From positions 31,400,769-31,464,768 of the forward strand of contig NC_012870.2 in the NCBI RefSeq assembly GCF_000003195.3: a DNA stretch of 64,000 bases. Direction: 5' to 3'. Positions within the stretch are counted from its first letter, which is position 1; the number at the start of each line of letters is the position of its first letter. The position numbers were made by a program, and so were the translations under genes. The notes below the pieces were generated by a model. It ran no database searches and was not told the origin of the DNA. It saw only the letters and a list, made by a program, of their open reading frames with translations. Below are positions 20,585 to 33,418 of the stretch, piece by piece. This stretch comes from Sorghum bicolor. Its lineage: Eukaryota > Streptophyta > Magnoliopsida > Poales > Poaceae.

Positions 20585-23500
20585 TTATGGATAAAATCGG
20601 CGCAGTTTGTCTATGTGCCAAGAGTTAGGCACGCGTGTTCCGTCAGGATACGCCAATCTCTAGGATATAGGTCGTGTGACTTCAGCGACCACAAAAGGTC
20701 CCTCCCAAGGAGTGGATAGCTTGTGCATTCCTTCCTGGCTTGTTTTCCACCGGAGTACCAGATCGCCGACCACGAAAGAACGGTCCTTTATGTTCCTGTT
20801 ATGGTACCGCCTGACTGCCGCAAGATACTTTGCTATTCGGAGACAAGAATCCAGACGCTTTTCCTCCATGCAGTTGATTTCGAGTTCTCTGACGCTGTCG
20901 GCTGTTGACTGGTCGAAATTTTCAATCCTAGGAGAACTAAAGGTTATGTCAGATGGTAGGACTGCCTCGGCGCCGTAGACCATGAAGTAGGGTGACACTC
21001 CCGTGTTCCAACTGGTCTGGGTTCGTAGACCCCAGACCACAGCTGGTAACTCTTTCATCCATCGACCAGGTGCTTTGTCGTTCTCGGTGTACAGCCTTTT
21101 CTTGAGGGCGTCAATGATCATTCCGTTTGCACGCTCGACCTGACCATTTGCCCGTGGGTGTGCTACTGACACGTATTTTATGACTATGCCCCTGTCATCG
21201 CAGAAGTCCCAAAATGCGGTGCCAGTAAACTGAGTACCCAGGTCGGTGATTATGCTGTTCGGGATCCCGAATCTGTGTATGATTTGACTAAGGAATTCCA
21301 CAGCCTTCTTGGAGGTCGCTTTTACCAGTGGCATGTATTCGATCCATTTTGAGAACTTGTCGATTAATACGAAGACGAACTTGAAGTTACCAGGGGCCGG
21401 TTTAAATGGCCCGATCATGTCGAGTCCCCAACAGGCAAAAGGCCAGGATGACGGGATAGTTTGAATCTCGTGAGCAGGTACGTGGGTCCTTTTAGCGAAG
21501 AACTGGCACCCCTCACAGTGTCGGACTAGCTTTTCGGCGTCGTTGACCGCGGTTGGCCAATAAAATCCTGCTCGGAAAGCTTGACCGACCAGCGTTCTGG
21601 ATGCAGCGTGGTTGCCGCAGGATCTGGCATGTATGTCTTCGAGGAGTTTGATGCCATCATCTTGAGATATGCATTTGAGTAGTACCTCGGAGCTTGCATT
21701 TTTTTGCATGAGTTTGCCATCCACCAGTATGTAATTCTTTGATCATCGAATGAGGCGTTCGTTCTCTGTTTTGTCCTGAAAACCCGTACCATCCGATATG
21801 TACTTGATGAACGGGGCACGCCAATCACGACCACTGGTTGTCGGAGTGGCATCGTCTATGAGCATGGTTTCCGTGGGTTGCTTTTCGACCAGGCCAGAGC
21901 CCACGCTTGGCTCATGGATGTCCTGGACGAAAACACCTCGTGGGATCGGGGCCCGAGATGACCCTAACTTTGACAACGCATCAGCTGCGTGGTTCTTATC
22001 CCGGACCACGTGGATGTACTCTATGCTATAGAAGTTGGTTTCCCATTTGCGAATTTCTTTGCAGTAGAGATCCATCTTCTCGTGGGTCGCATCCCACTCC
22101 TTGTTGAGCTCTTGGATAACTAAAGCAGAGTCGCGATGGACATAGAGGCGTTTGAGTCCCAGCTCAACGGCTAGCCTTATGCCATGCAGGCATGCTTCGT
22201 ATTCGGCGACGTTGTTTGATTCCGGGAAAAGGATCCTAAGGATGTAACGCAGCTTGTCCTTGTTAGGTGATACGAAGAGTATCCCAGTTCAAGGACCCAT
22301 AAAAAAACATTGACCAGTGGTCGGTGACGTCGGGAACGGGAGGCTCGTTGAGATCCGTCCATTCAGCAATGAAATCGAGCAGGGCCTGAGACTTGACTGT
22401 GGTGCGGCTCTGGAATTCCAGGGAAAATGGGCATAACTCCATCGCCCATTTTACAATTCTGCCGTTGGCGTCTTTATTGCGCAGAATGTCCCCAAGAGGA
22501 AAACTGGTGGTTACCAAGACTCGATGGCCGTCAAAGTAGTGCTTCAGCTTCCTTGATGTTATTAGAATAGCATACATGAGCTTCTGTATTTGTGGATACC
22601 TGGCCTTGGATTCGTTTAGGACTTCGCTTATGAAGTAAACGGGTCTCTGGACCTTGTAGACGTGACCTGGCTCATCTCGCTCGACCACTATTGCCGTGGA
22701 GACAACCCTGTCGGTTGCAGCATTGTAAAGGAGTAGGTCTTCATTGGTCTGAGGTGCTGTAAAAACAGGCGGGGAAGTGAGGAAAGCCTTAAGCTGGGTG
22801 AACGCAGCGTCGGCTTCCTCTGTCCAGGAGAACTTTTCCGACGCCTTCAAGAGTTTGAAGAAAGGGAGGCCTTTTTCTCCTAGTCTTGAGATGAAACGGC
22901 TGAGCGCGGCCATACACCCGGTGAGCTTCTGAATGTCTTTGACATTTTTAGGTGGTCGCATGTCAAGTACTGCTTTTACTTTTGAGGGATTCGGCCGTAT
23001 GCCGTCGCGACTGACAATATTGCCGAGCAGTAGACCAGAAGGAACGCCGAAGATGCACTTCTTGGGGTTAAGCTTCCGCTTGTATCTATTAAGCGCCTTA
23101 AAGGTTCGGTCTAGGTTGTCGATTAGGGTGCTTGCATCTCTTGTTTTGACGACCACGTCATCGACATAGGCCTCGACGAGGTCATCACGAATCTCGTCGT
23201 GGAGGCATTGCTGGATGGCCCGTTGATAGGTGGCTCCGGTGTTTTTGAGTCCGAATGACATGGTCATGTAGCAATATGCGCCAAAAGGAGTAATGAAAGA
23301 TGTTTTTATCTGATCGTCCTCCTTTAGCGAGATCTGGTGATAACCAGAGTAGCAGTCTAGAAAAGAGAGGAGTTCGCATCCGGCCGTTGAGTCGACCACC
23401 TCGTCGATGCGAGGGAGACCAAAAGGATCTTTAGGACAGTGTTTATTGAGATCAGTGTAATCAACACACATTCTCCATTCATTATTATTTTTGCGTACAA

Positions 23501-23753
23501 GAACCGGATTGGCGAGCCAATCGGGGTGATACACTTCTTTTACGAATCCGGCTGCTAGAAGCTGTGTTATTTCTGTCCTAATAGCCTCCTTTTTGTCACG
23601 AGCGAACCGTCACAGCTTTTGCTTGATTGGTCTTGCGGTCTTCGAGACATTTAAGGAGTGCTCGATCAGGTTTCGTGGGACGCCAGGCATGTCTGCGGGT
23701 TTCCATGCGAAAACGCTCACGTTGTCCCTTAGAAACCTGATGAGCGCGTCTTC
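20585..23753 (-). pseudogene. pol: Element B pol, damaged
   Basis: It aligns end to end with the intact pol of C (51725-54910) but is 17 nt shorter. The 17-nt deletion near 22290 removes part of the second RNase H active-site block after FFYGSLN, where C has FFDGSLN, so the catalytic Asp is also changed to Tyr. CGA became TGA at 21743-21745, and a Tyr codon became TAG near 20660 close to the C-terminus. RT with YVDD and the integrase DDE residues ([23 protein letters not shown]) are still readable in separate frames. It cannot make a full polyprotein. Confidence 0.92.
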
Positions 23754-26700
23754 CTATTTTGGATCCAGATTGGCCCCGATGAGGGCCGTCTTCTCGGGGC
23801 TGCCATCGACCAGCTGCACTTCTTTGTACTCCTTGGATTTTGAGTTCTTTCTGGCGGTCTTCTGCTCGGGTAATGGGAGCTGGTCGGGAGGCAGCTGCGT
23901 GGCTTGGGTTGCTATTTCTGCCATGCGGATTGAGAGGTCGATTGCCTCGGTAATCTTGAAGCTTTCCTCTTCGCAGGTATACGCGGTGTAGACGTTGCCT
24001 CTGACGGTTAGGACACCCTTCTCCGTAGGCATTTTAAGGACCAGGTATGAGTAGTGCGGGACTGCCATGAACTTTGTCAACGAGGGTCGGCCCAGTATGG
24101 CGTGGTAGGTCCCGTCGAAGTCCGCGACCACAAAGTTGATGAACTCTGTCCGAAAGTGGTCGGGTGTGCCAAATTTGACAGGCAATGTTATCTGTCCGAG
24201 GGGCACTAAACTCTGACCTGGCAAAACCCCCCAGAATTGAGCATCGTAGGGTTTTAGTTGTGCAGGAGATATTTTGAGGGCGGGCAGACTGTTGCGGAAG
24301 AGGATGTCGATGGAGCTTCCCCCGTCCACGAGCACGCGCTCGAATCTGATGCTGTTGATGCAAGGGTCCAGGATCAGAGGGAAACGACCTGGCTCTGGGA
24401 TAGCGGCCCACTGATCCTTCCTGCTGAATGAGATCTCCCTGTGCGACCATGGGGGAAATTTTGGGTCTGCGATCAGCCCGTCCGTGCTGTCTATGTTGAG
24501 GCAGGCTCTCTTTAATAGCTTTATTTCTCGCTTTATGTGGGGCTGACGTATTGGTGTCGGGGGTCCCTATCTTGGTCCTCGTCCTCGTCTTCATGGTCGT
24601 GCCCGTCTCGCTTGCCATTTTTCTTGGTGGAGTCGTCTTGGGCGGCCCGCCGTGTGTAGATGCTTTTGAGGACTTTGGATGCAATTGGCACGGTCCCTTC
24701 AACGTTTTGTTGTAGTCTTCTTGGTAGTCCCGCCGCTCGTTGGGACGTTTAACCGTATTCACTTCATGGTCGTAGTCGCGGGGGCGCTTTCCTCTGAAAT
24801 CGTCGCGATTGTCGCGGCGCCGATCCCAAACTTCTCTGTGATCACGGTTGTCGGGGCGGCGGTGGTTCCTGTTGTCGTAGCGACCGCGACCGTCATCTCG
24901 CCGGGAAGGCTGGTCGGGACCTCTCGCATCGTCTCGGATTAGTTTCTCTGCGTCGTCGGCATCGGCGTAATTTTTAGCCATGGCGAGGAGCTCCACCACC
25001 GTTGTTGGCCGTTTGCGCAATAGCTTGTTCCTCAGCGCTTCATGGAAACGCAAGCCCTTGATGAAGGCAGAGATGGCCTCGTCGTGGGAAATCTTCGGGA
25101 TCTTGAGGCGCATATCCGAGAATCGTCGGATGTAATCGCGTAGAGGTTCATTCTTCTTGTCCCTTATCCTTTCGAGGTCGTACTTGTTTCCAGGCTGCTC
25201 GCATGTGGCGATGAAGTTGTCGATGAAAGCCTGGCGTAGCTCTTCCCAAGAGTCGAAGGAGTCCTCGGGCAAGCCAAGGAGCCACTGATGACCAGCCTGG
25301 TCGAGGACTACAGGGAAGTAGTTGGCCATGACGTGCTCATCTCCCGCTGCTGATCGGACGGCGATTTCATAAAGAGTGATCCAGTTCTCTAGATTTTCCT
25401 TGCCGTCGTATTTTTTAAGTTTTTCGAGCTTGAAATTGCGGGGCCACACGACCTGGCGGAGGTGTGAGGAGAATAGTCTTAGGCCCGGGGGGCCGTGCGT
25501 TGCATCGTACTCGATACGGCGCAGGTTTTCGTGAACTGCTCTCTCTGTGGCACGCCTGTTGATGCGGTCCCGGGCATCTTTGGGAGGGATGTTGTATCGG
25601 AGATCCCTGTGCTGGTTTACTTCTTGACCGCGCCTGCGGTTCTGCTCGCGGTGACCGTCAGTGTCCCGACCACCATCGTTACGCCGTGAATCTTTTCGAT
25701 GGTTGTCGGGAGAGCGGCTGCGGTGATGCCTGCTGGGAGGCGGTGAGGTCCGGCTACGATTGGTCTGGTCGGAGGTGGCTTCCGTATAAGAGACGTCGTG
25801 GACTCTTTTGAGCAGAGTGGTTGTCTATCCCATTGTGGCAATCAGGTGCGCTCGGATGCTGGTTCGGAATCCCTGACACTCAGGGGTATCAGGGAGCCGA
25901 TCTAGATTAGCCATAGCGACAGCCACGTTTGCGCTTGGCGTTTTGTAGACTGGCTGGTCCCCGACTATGTCAAAAGCGTCGCTGAGGTTATGTGGTGGAA
26001 TTTGTCGTTGCTCATCTGCGCGTCGTCGGGCGCGATCGGCGTTGCGCTGCTCGCGGAGCTGCTTCTGCTCGTCGGTTTCTCCATCAACGACCGGCTCGTC
26101 GGCGCTGACGTTAAAAACAATGTCCCCTCGCCGGGGGGGGGAAACACTGGGAAACGAGGGAAACCCGGAGGGTGTGAAGGCAAATCCAGGTCGTAGTCCT
26201 CGTCTTCGGAATTTATAACTTCGGTGGGGATGGAACCGGTGCTTGAGTTGGTGCTGGAAGCCTGACCGTCCCGTAGCTCTCGGATCGTCACCATGTTGAC
26301 ATAGTGACGAGCAGGTCGATCGTTCCTTTTCGGCGGCCAATCTGCCTTGCTAAAAACGGATTGGATGTGCCGTGAGTAGAGAGAGGCTGAGTTGTTCAGG
26401 CCACAAAGATAATTTTCCTCCTTAAGCTTGACGGTCCGTCCTGAGGGAGTTGAAGTTATCGTCAGAGACGTTCCCAGCCGTTCGTGTGTAACGACACGAG
26501 TTGGCCGACGGAATTTGAAGAAATCCGTTGAAGCGGCTTGATCAGCCTGGCTCAGGATTCCATCTACTAGTTGGGAGGCTTCAAATAGCTTGGAATCAGC
26601 GCGATCAAGCGCTTGAAGAAGGTCCGAGCAGTCGATCTTCTTTCCCTTGTAGAGCGGGAACGGTGGTCGGGCGCTCGGTGCCGCCATCCGGGTGGTCGGA

Positions 26701-26840
26701 GGCGACGTGATCTCAGATTAGATCTGAGTTTCCTTCGAAACCGTGGTCGTAAGGCCACCGCCGCACGTCGTCCACGTGATCTTGCCGACGGTGAACGTGA
26801 GGCCTCCGGGCACGGTCGCGGAAGCTGGGATTGTGACCAT
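23754..26840 (-). pseudogene. gag-pro: Element B gag-protease, damaged
   Basis: Homologous to C's gag-pro. The likely start is the ATG at 26838-26840. Lesions seen: CAA to TAA at 26718-26720, an extra G in a G run near 26140 (9 against 8 in C), CAG to TAG at 25825-25827, a deletion of about 28 nt near 24676 that removes the Cys/His knuckle after CQLHPKS, and a larger deletion near 24536. The gag core (NWITLYEIAVRSAAGDEHVM) and the protease site LVDGGSS are recognisable. The frame ends in the family-conserved UAG at 23754-23756. Confidence 0.9.
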
Positions 26841-26871
26841 CTTGTTCGCCGGAGAAGTTGCACGCACACCC

Positions 26872-26887
26872 CCTACCTGGCGCGCCA
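26872..26887 (-). other. Primer-binding site of element B
   Basis: TGGCGCGCCAGGTAGG on the minus strand, one base inside the 5' LTR. It is identical to the site of element C and to element A over these 16 bases. Confidence 0.75.
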
Positions 26888-26888
26888 C

Positions 26889-27348
26889 TGTCGACGAAAG
26901 CTGGTCGGCAGTCTACCTTGGGGTATACCCACGGTAGTAGTTTATCGGTAGACGGTGCGCAAACTACGAACTCGATGGTGACGCAAGACACGGACAAGCT
27001 TTTTATCCAGGTTCGGCCGCCGAGCTGGCGTAATACCTACGTCCTGCGTCTGGTTGTATTGATTTGTGTTGAGAGAATATGATGTCCTAGGGGGGTCCCT
27101 TGCCTCTCCTTATATAGTCCGGAGGGCAGGGTTACAGATCTGGAAACTAATCCTAGTCGGTTACAATTGCCATAGATAGTTCGATATCAATTCCTATTCT
27201 AACCGACTAGAATCCTGCTTGATCTCCACGTCTTGTTTCCTTGCGCGAAACTCCAAGCTGTCGGATCAAACCTTGAGCTTGTCTCGTAATGGGCCAAGCC
27301 TCCTGGCCCAAGTCTAGCCGTAAGGGTATAGGGGTCTATACCCCCACA
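26889..27348 (-). repeat. 5' LTR of element B
   Basis: A 460-bp LTR, TGTCGACG...CCCCCACA on the plus strand, pairing with 1314-1772. TATATAAGG on the minus strand near 27109-27117 should be the promoter for the sense transcript. It is followed by atcct, the probable target-site repeat. Confidence 0.95.
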
Positions 27349-27555
27349 ATCCTGTATATAAAAGCTTAATTAGTTTATGTTAGCCCTTAGTTGTTGTATC
27401 GAATATTTTCGAAACTAAACAAGTCTTTAGTTGTTGTATCGAATAATTTATGGAATAAAAGCTTTAGTTGTATCCAAATATTGTCTAAGTTTAGCCTATT
27501 CAAATAATTTTTGTTGATCGCGTCAAAAACTTTTAACACTTGATTAAATTTGCAG

Positions 27556-28747
27556 AAATGACCAATCCGAATGACAACATGGATGATGCAATGATGGACC
27601 TAATCAACAGCGACGCCAATCCAGATCCCCAAGACGAAGATGATGGGAGTCAGTACTTTGCTGATTATGAAGAACTTGTAGGAGACAATCCTGATGAGGT
27701 CTATCTACAATCTAGTATATATGTATATATATGAAATTAAGATAAATGACATCTATACTAATATATTTATACTTGTTTGTGTAGCTCTCTAAATCGGCGA
27801 CAACTTCTGAGAAGAGTAGAAAAGTGCGCGGCCCGAAGAAGCCGTTGGAGGGTCGGTACATTCTGTCGGAATTTGATGAGGGTACAGGACAAGTACTTGG
27901 GGCTAATTCTAAAAAGTTTGTTGCGCACTGTGGCTACCTTGTAAGGGACAGGCTCCCGGTTAGTGCTCGTGAATGGAGGCAACGGAAAGATAACCCTAAT
28001 ATTAGTTTTGTCTCAGATCGTGACAAGAAATTGATTTGGCAAGATATCCTTCAACATTTCACACTCGATACACAGGATGAAGCTTTGAAGGAGAAGGTTA
28101 AAATCTGGGCTATGTAGAAGATGGCCAAACAATTTCAGGCTTGGAAGAAGACATTATACAAGACTTTTGTTGCACAAGGCCGGACACCATATTTCACCAA
28201 CAAGGCCTACATCAAGTTGAGGCCTTTTTGGGATGAGTTCGTAGAGTTTAAGAACTCAGAAGAGGGTCAGGCACGGATGATCAAGAATCAGGAAAATGCT
28301 AAACAGAAGCAATACCACCATCACTTGGGTTCAGGTGGCTACTGGACTGCTATTCCTAAGTGGCAAAAGCTAGAACAGGAGATTCTTGGGAGAGGGATCG
28401 AACCAGAATCAATGCACTGGCGCGAGCGCGCCAAGTATTGTTTCTTTGGTCACGGGGGAACCATAGACCTAGAGATCGGAAAGATAGTGTACGGCAAAAA
28501 GCTCGAGAGAGTAGGACAGAGAATGGCCTATGCTAGAGGATTAGTTGAAAGCGGCACCTGGCAGCCAAATAGAGAAAAGGATGAGCTCACATACGCCCTA
28601 GAGACTGCTGAACACGGTGGGCGAACTAGAGGCTATGGGGAGGTATCATGGGAGCATGGCTTCCCTAAAGATAGACCGACTTATAGAAGCCGCCAACGAA
28701 AGAAGGAAGAGGAGTTGGGTATTCTTAACATCACTACCAAAAGTTGA
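27556..28747 (+). pseudogene. CACTA TNPA-like protein, N-terminal part (Transposase_24 type)
   Basis: An exon starts after tttgcag with ATG at 27558, ends at 27698 (GT donor), and resumes at 27785 after tgtgtag. The second exon reads through RYILSEFDEGTGQ and WQDILQHFTLD and is stopped by TAG at 28115-28117, where the family has Lys. The frame is otherwise open to 28747 (GRTPYFTNKAYIKLRPFWD, HHLGSGGYWTAIPKW, ARGLVESGTWQP). This is the plant Ptta/En/Spm-type TNPA-like family, thought to bind subterminal repeats. The remainder of the protein was separated by the LTR insertion. Confidence 0.8.
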
Positions 28748-28763
28748 CTTAGTTTTCTAATTC

Positions 28764-30376
28764 TGATAACGGTGCCAAAAATGCCAAACCTATCCCTCAT
28801 ACCACTTAAGCCAAGTTGTCATCCCGAGCATGACATGAGAGACGCGGTATTGAAATATGCAATTGCTCTTCTAAATAAATAATGAATAGGATCTGCAAGC
28901 GCACAGATTAATACCGATGTAGCATTTTAACCGGGAAGTATTCCAGGTATCGTTGTTTATATTTTTACCACTGGGAAGGGATTAGCAATCACCAATATTG
29001 ATTACAGAATAGAATATGAGATTGAGTATCTATCATTGCATGTATAATTGAGAACATTTATCTAACTCTTTCATAGAGAGATAAGTGTCACATAAAAGAT
29101 ATATGAAGTAATGAATAGTGACAAAGATAATTAATCTGATCAGCATAACTTAGCCACATAATAAATATGATAAGCACCTCAATTAGATACTCCTGAAAGT
29201 CATTAGCATGGTATTAGAACGAACTACAAGAATATTTCCTAAGTTATTCTCAACTATATAGTCTAGCATTATCAAAGTTAGTGCAAGCATACTTAGCAAT
29301 CATTGTGAGACAAGACTACGCCCATGCATAGTGATATTAGCAAGGAAAATGAGAAACATAGCAATCACTACCCTGTAATAATGTTGCTCTGCCAGCCCAA
29401 TACACGAGAGGGGGACTATATAAGAATCAATGAAGCTGTCACTATCACGAACTACCCCACGATCTGGCATATTGGGTACAATCGCAGATAAATACGGTAT
29501 AAGCTCCACGCCTACACAATATCTATCATTTACCCATGGATCCGATGGATAAACGCTATACGATCCTAAGCATGTATATAGATCCAATCTAACTAAGCCA
29601 AGTACATAACTATGATAAACTAAGAACAATATAATCTTGAATATAAACAAGTAGAGCAAAGTCATAAGCAATATATTGAAGTAGAACAAAGTCATATTCA
29701 TAATATTGAAGAACAAAGATAATTAGAAGAACAATTAGAAGCACAATTAGAGAATTACCAAGAATCCTCTTGACAGATCCGGAAACCAATCGAAGATTGA
29801 CTCCTTCTAGTCTAATCCTATGTAGCTATGCTAATCTAGATATCTAATTGATGTGGTGGCTCTAATCTTGATCAGAGGCTTCTTCTCCCTTGAAGAATAA
29901 TAAATTAGGGTTGAGAGGCTCTCTCCTCCAGGGGCCAGGGGGTCTGGTTTTATAGTCCCTTCAAGTGAATATGGGCCGTTGGATCAAACCAACATTGATT
30001 GAACGGTTATCCTTGATCCTTTAGGTCGGTGGAGATCTCCCACGAAACAGAGTCCTGATTGGACTCTAAGTCAGGGTGGGCGCCCAGGGAAGGAGGGCGG
30101 GCGCCCTGCCTCTGGGCCCTTTCGGCCTCCGCTTCCTTCCCATGGCTTCTGGAGTCTTCTAGATGTAAGATAATTGCGCGGCACGTTAATATCTCTATGT
30201 AATCCCGACGTGTGGGCCTTTCTTCCGTATTTCCTGATAACCCCCTGCAGAAATAGACAAACACCAAAACTCGTGGAATTCTGTTAGATAAAACCCTAAA
30301 TCTAGATGTTGATTTTATTTGGATCCTTTTCTTTGTTTATTTGATAATTAAATTTGATACTTAAGGACCGTCAACA
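28764..30376. mobile_element. Probable solo LTR, Athila-like
   Basis: A block of about 1.6 kb with TG...CA ends (TGATAACGGTGCC ... GACCGTCAACA) splits the TNPA-like coding sequence. Phrases such as gatctgcaagcgcacagat and gtattccaggtatcgttg resemble LTRs of Athila-type Ty3/gypsy elements. No gag or pol is beside it, so it is probably solo. I could not find a clear 5-bp target duplication, so the exact ends are uncertain. Open frames inside are short and not convincing. Confidence 0.55.
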
Positions 30377-31568
30377 GCAGAGCGGTTGCATAGGTTGGAG
30401 GCAATGGTGATGGAGTCACACGAAGCGGCTCGTGAAGCGATAGCGCGAGAGAAAGCGCTTTTAGAGAGAATGAACGAGGAGATCAAAAGACAAGTGTAGA
30501 TTCCAGTAAGTTCTCTACAATGGCAAACTGCATCAGAGCCTAGAGTCAACATTAGCCCCCCCCGGTCAGTTGAAAAGTAGTTGCACTTCCACGGATATGC
30601 CAACTATTCAAGACGACGTGGGGCTGCACTTTCCGGTGGATGACATCACTGAACCTGTGACAACATGTGAGCTGCACATTCCACAGGGGACTGCCACAGT
30701 CATGGTTGCTGTCGCTGTTGTAACCCGTGTCGACCCTACGAGGACACCAAGAATCCATGGGGCGATAGTTCCACCTGGATATGCTAGTGTCTCGGTGGAT
30801 AGAGTTGTCAAAGGCTTCAGTAATTTGCAGCTTGAGATAGAAGGAGGTGATGGAGAGAAGACTCTAGGAGACGCAGAGAAGACTTTTATTTGTTGGTGCA
30901 AGCGCTACATCATTATTCCTGGGGCATCACCTAGTAGTCTACCACCACCTCCTCGTCATGAATCTAATCCTAGGTGCGGATGAAAATTGACTATACATTT
31001 GTTCACTAACTTTATTTTGCATTCTCTTAGTTAGCGGTTTACTCATATACCTTTCGGTTTCACAGGTGGTCACCAACATGTCATAGTGATGCGGGTGATG
31101 ACGAGGGAGTGCAAGACACGGCTGCATCGCCTCGGTCTCTAACACCACCACCTCAGGCTCCAACGCCACCACCTAGGGATCCAACACCGCCACCGGGCTC
31201 CAACACCGCCACGTCAGCCTCCAACACCGCCACCTAGGGCTCCAACGCCACCTAGGGCTCCAACGCCGCCTCCTCGGGCTCCAACACCGCCACCGGCCGC
31301 CCCATCGCCTCCACACGTGGCTCCAGCACGAAAGAAGAGGCCGGCCACACAATCAAATGTGTCGGCCGCCCCGCCGCCAAAAAAGAAAGCCTCCAAAAAG
31401 AAACAAGCTATCATTCCTAAGAAGCTGTCTTATGAGAAGACTGATGCAGAACTAAATGCTTCAGTAAAATCAGACGTGGATAGTTTCTTCAAGAAACTTA
31501 AGACCGAAAGAGAAGCCAAGCGAAACCCTGAGAAGCCATACCTCTTACTACGGCCAGAAGATCTATGA
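30377..31568 (+). pseudogene. CACTA protein, middle part: coiled coil, DUF8039-like domain, Pro-rich linker
   Basis: A short coiled-coil coding stretch (30382-30501, ERLHRLEAMVMES onward) ends in TAG. It is the usual C-terminal coil of the TNPA-like protein. A frame from about 30570 encodes a DUF8039-like domain (FPVDDITE, CELHIPQGTATVMVAVA, VDRVVKGF). After a probable intron (acceptor cacag near 31065) comes a proline-rich region encoded by roughly 18-bp repeats (31135-31310), with at least one frame slip, leading into a Lys-rich segment (APARKKRP) open to 31568. Reading requires several frame corrections. Confidence 0.65.
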
Positions 31569-33158
31569 CAAAGGGTTGAGGCTGAACAAAAAAAAGAGGC
31601 GTGAAGCTCAGAAAGAATCATCATCTTTATCGGACTATGATTGCACTTTAAGGAAATCCATAGAAGAAGAGAAGAAGAAAGAGAAAAGAGCACGCAAGAG
31701 TGTAGCACAGCTCGGGGAACAATCAAAGCAATCAGTGCCCCCGCTAGTCATTGGAAATGAATATGGTTCAAACATTGACGTGCTAGACCAGCAGATACCG
31801 ACAGATTTAAAATTTGATGAGCTTGAATTTTTTTTGCGGAAACTGGTCTTAGCTTAGCCCAAATGATAGCTGGGGCACCAATTGAAAGTGCTCCACAAAT
31901 TGATCATTGGCAGAAGGAATATACATATGGCAAGAGTTTATACAACCCTGCGGCCCTCAGCAAGCTTGGAACGCAAATGTACATGCTAAACAAATGGTAC
32001 ATGGCAGTGTGTGTCAGAAAAGCAGATGACTATGTTTGTGTCCCAATTAGAAACTATCATTACTTTCATGGTGATGATATTATTTATGTTCAATTTAATG
32101 AGCTACACCAACTATGCCACATGGATGCTCTTGACAAATCTCTAATGAGTTGCTTCTGTCTGTAAGTGATTCTTCCTTTCAATAATATCTCTGTAACCTA
32201 TCATGTATATATATAACTAATTACAGAAACCCGCTATACATATGCAGAAACATGATGAGGGACCTCAGAGTTAGAAATGATAAGGAGATTGGATTTGTGG
32301 ATCCAAATGTTGTATTCAAAGACCACAAGACCCCGTATGTCTTATGGAGAACTCAAACAGAGAGAAATCTACGGAGGTTCTTGATCAACCAAAAAGATAA
32401 AAGATATATACTCTTTCCCTACAACTTTAAATAAGTGTCGTTATCGTGTGTACATTCTATTTAACTAATTAATCAGATCAATATGAAGATATATACTAAT
32501 TTTGTCTACATATGCTCACAAATGCAGCTTTCATTGGATACTAATTGTCATTGATCTCTCGCAATGTCAATTGGTAATCTATGACTCATTGAGAAAACCA
32601 TAGGATGATTACCAAGAAATGATAGATATTATCCAAGGGTAACTCCGATCTCTATATATTAAATTCTGCTCTTTTTAACTTGGTAATGGATAATTAATAA
32701 TGATCGTTTTATTGCTAGGGTTTGGGCTGGGTTCGTGCAGAAACACCGTCTTGAATTGAATGCAACACTTTCAAAGCCCATCTTACTTCAGTGGGTTCTA
32801 CGGCAGACACCGGGCAACAATTTGTGTGGCTACTATGTGTGCGAGTTTATGACGGTCTATGCCAAAAGAACTAATCTTGAGCACCTAAAAGCATGTAACA
32901 TGTATATATAATAAGTTTATTTCATTTATTTGTTGCTATTTAATAAATCATATTCATACCTCTAACTTTTTTCTTTAATGTCTATTAAAGGAGATGTGGC
33001 TGAAGGAGCAGGTGTTAGATGCGGTGCGCCTAAAAGGAATTCAGCAGACAATCGCAGGATTTCTTAACGACCAAGTCCTGGATCCCGGCGGCGAGTGCTA
33101 CTTCAACCCTCAGGAGCAGATGAAACCAAATAACGATGATCATTTGTACGATGCTTGA
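31569..33158 (+). pseudogene. CACTA-borne Ulp1-like (C48) cysteine protease domain
   Basis: A frame slip near 31563 joins the Lys-rich segment to a charged coil. Another slip in a T run near 31830 leads to an N-terminal protease region at 31863-32160. Exons then follow at about 32250-32430, 32528-32640, 32720-32900 and 32991-33158. The catalytic set is visible: His in FHWILIVID (32532), Asp in IYDSL (32583) and Cys in NNLCGYYVCEF (32825). TAG at 32601 interrupts the frame. C48 proteases cleave SUMO-type modifiers, and copies inside plant DNA transposons are known. This copy looks inactive. Confidence 0.75.
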
Positions 33159-33418
33159 GTGGCGGAGATAAATTGTGTTGTAAATAGTTTGTCCGTGAAG
33201 CATATGTGTAAATATTATATTATGGACCTATAGATACATATTATTTATATATATATATATATAGTGTTTTATAGTATATTTATATGTAATGCTTTAAATT
33301 ATATAAATTATAGGTGTGCGTTCCATAAACTACCAGCAAACAATACGCATTCGAAAATAACAATAACATAATTATAAACCCTAAATGGAAAACCAAATGA
33401 AAAAAAAAAGAAAAAAGT

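Larger units (their letters stand above)
1314..27348 (-). mobile_element. Element B: Tat-lineage Ty3/gypsy retrotransposon, split by element A
   Basis: This complete element reads on the minus strand. In plus-strand order it has 3' LTR 1314-1772, spacer, an antisense gene (17140-20287), pol (20585-23753), gag-pro (23754-26840), primer site and 5' LTR 26889-27348. Flanking pentamers atctt (1309-1313) and atcct (27349-27353) look like a target-site duplication with one mutation. Element A lies inside at 2118-16233. The LTRs differ by about four substitutions and one indel. Tat lineage is inferred from the extra RNase H domain, the DGGSS protease and the long antisense region between integrase and the 3' LTR. 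Coding regions carry stops and deletions, so B is not autonomous. Confidence 0.9.

Noticed and set aside
29300..29716. Minus-strand frame of 138 codons, hydrophobic
   Set aside because: Lies in the probable solo LTR, is AT-rich, and has no family resemblance.
28764..30376. Full Athila retrotransposon
   Set aside because: No gag, protease, RT or integrase is present between or beside the ends, and no second LTR copy exists in the window.
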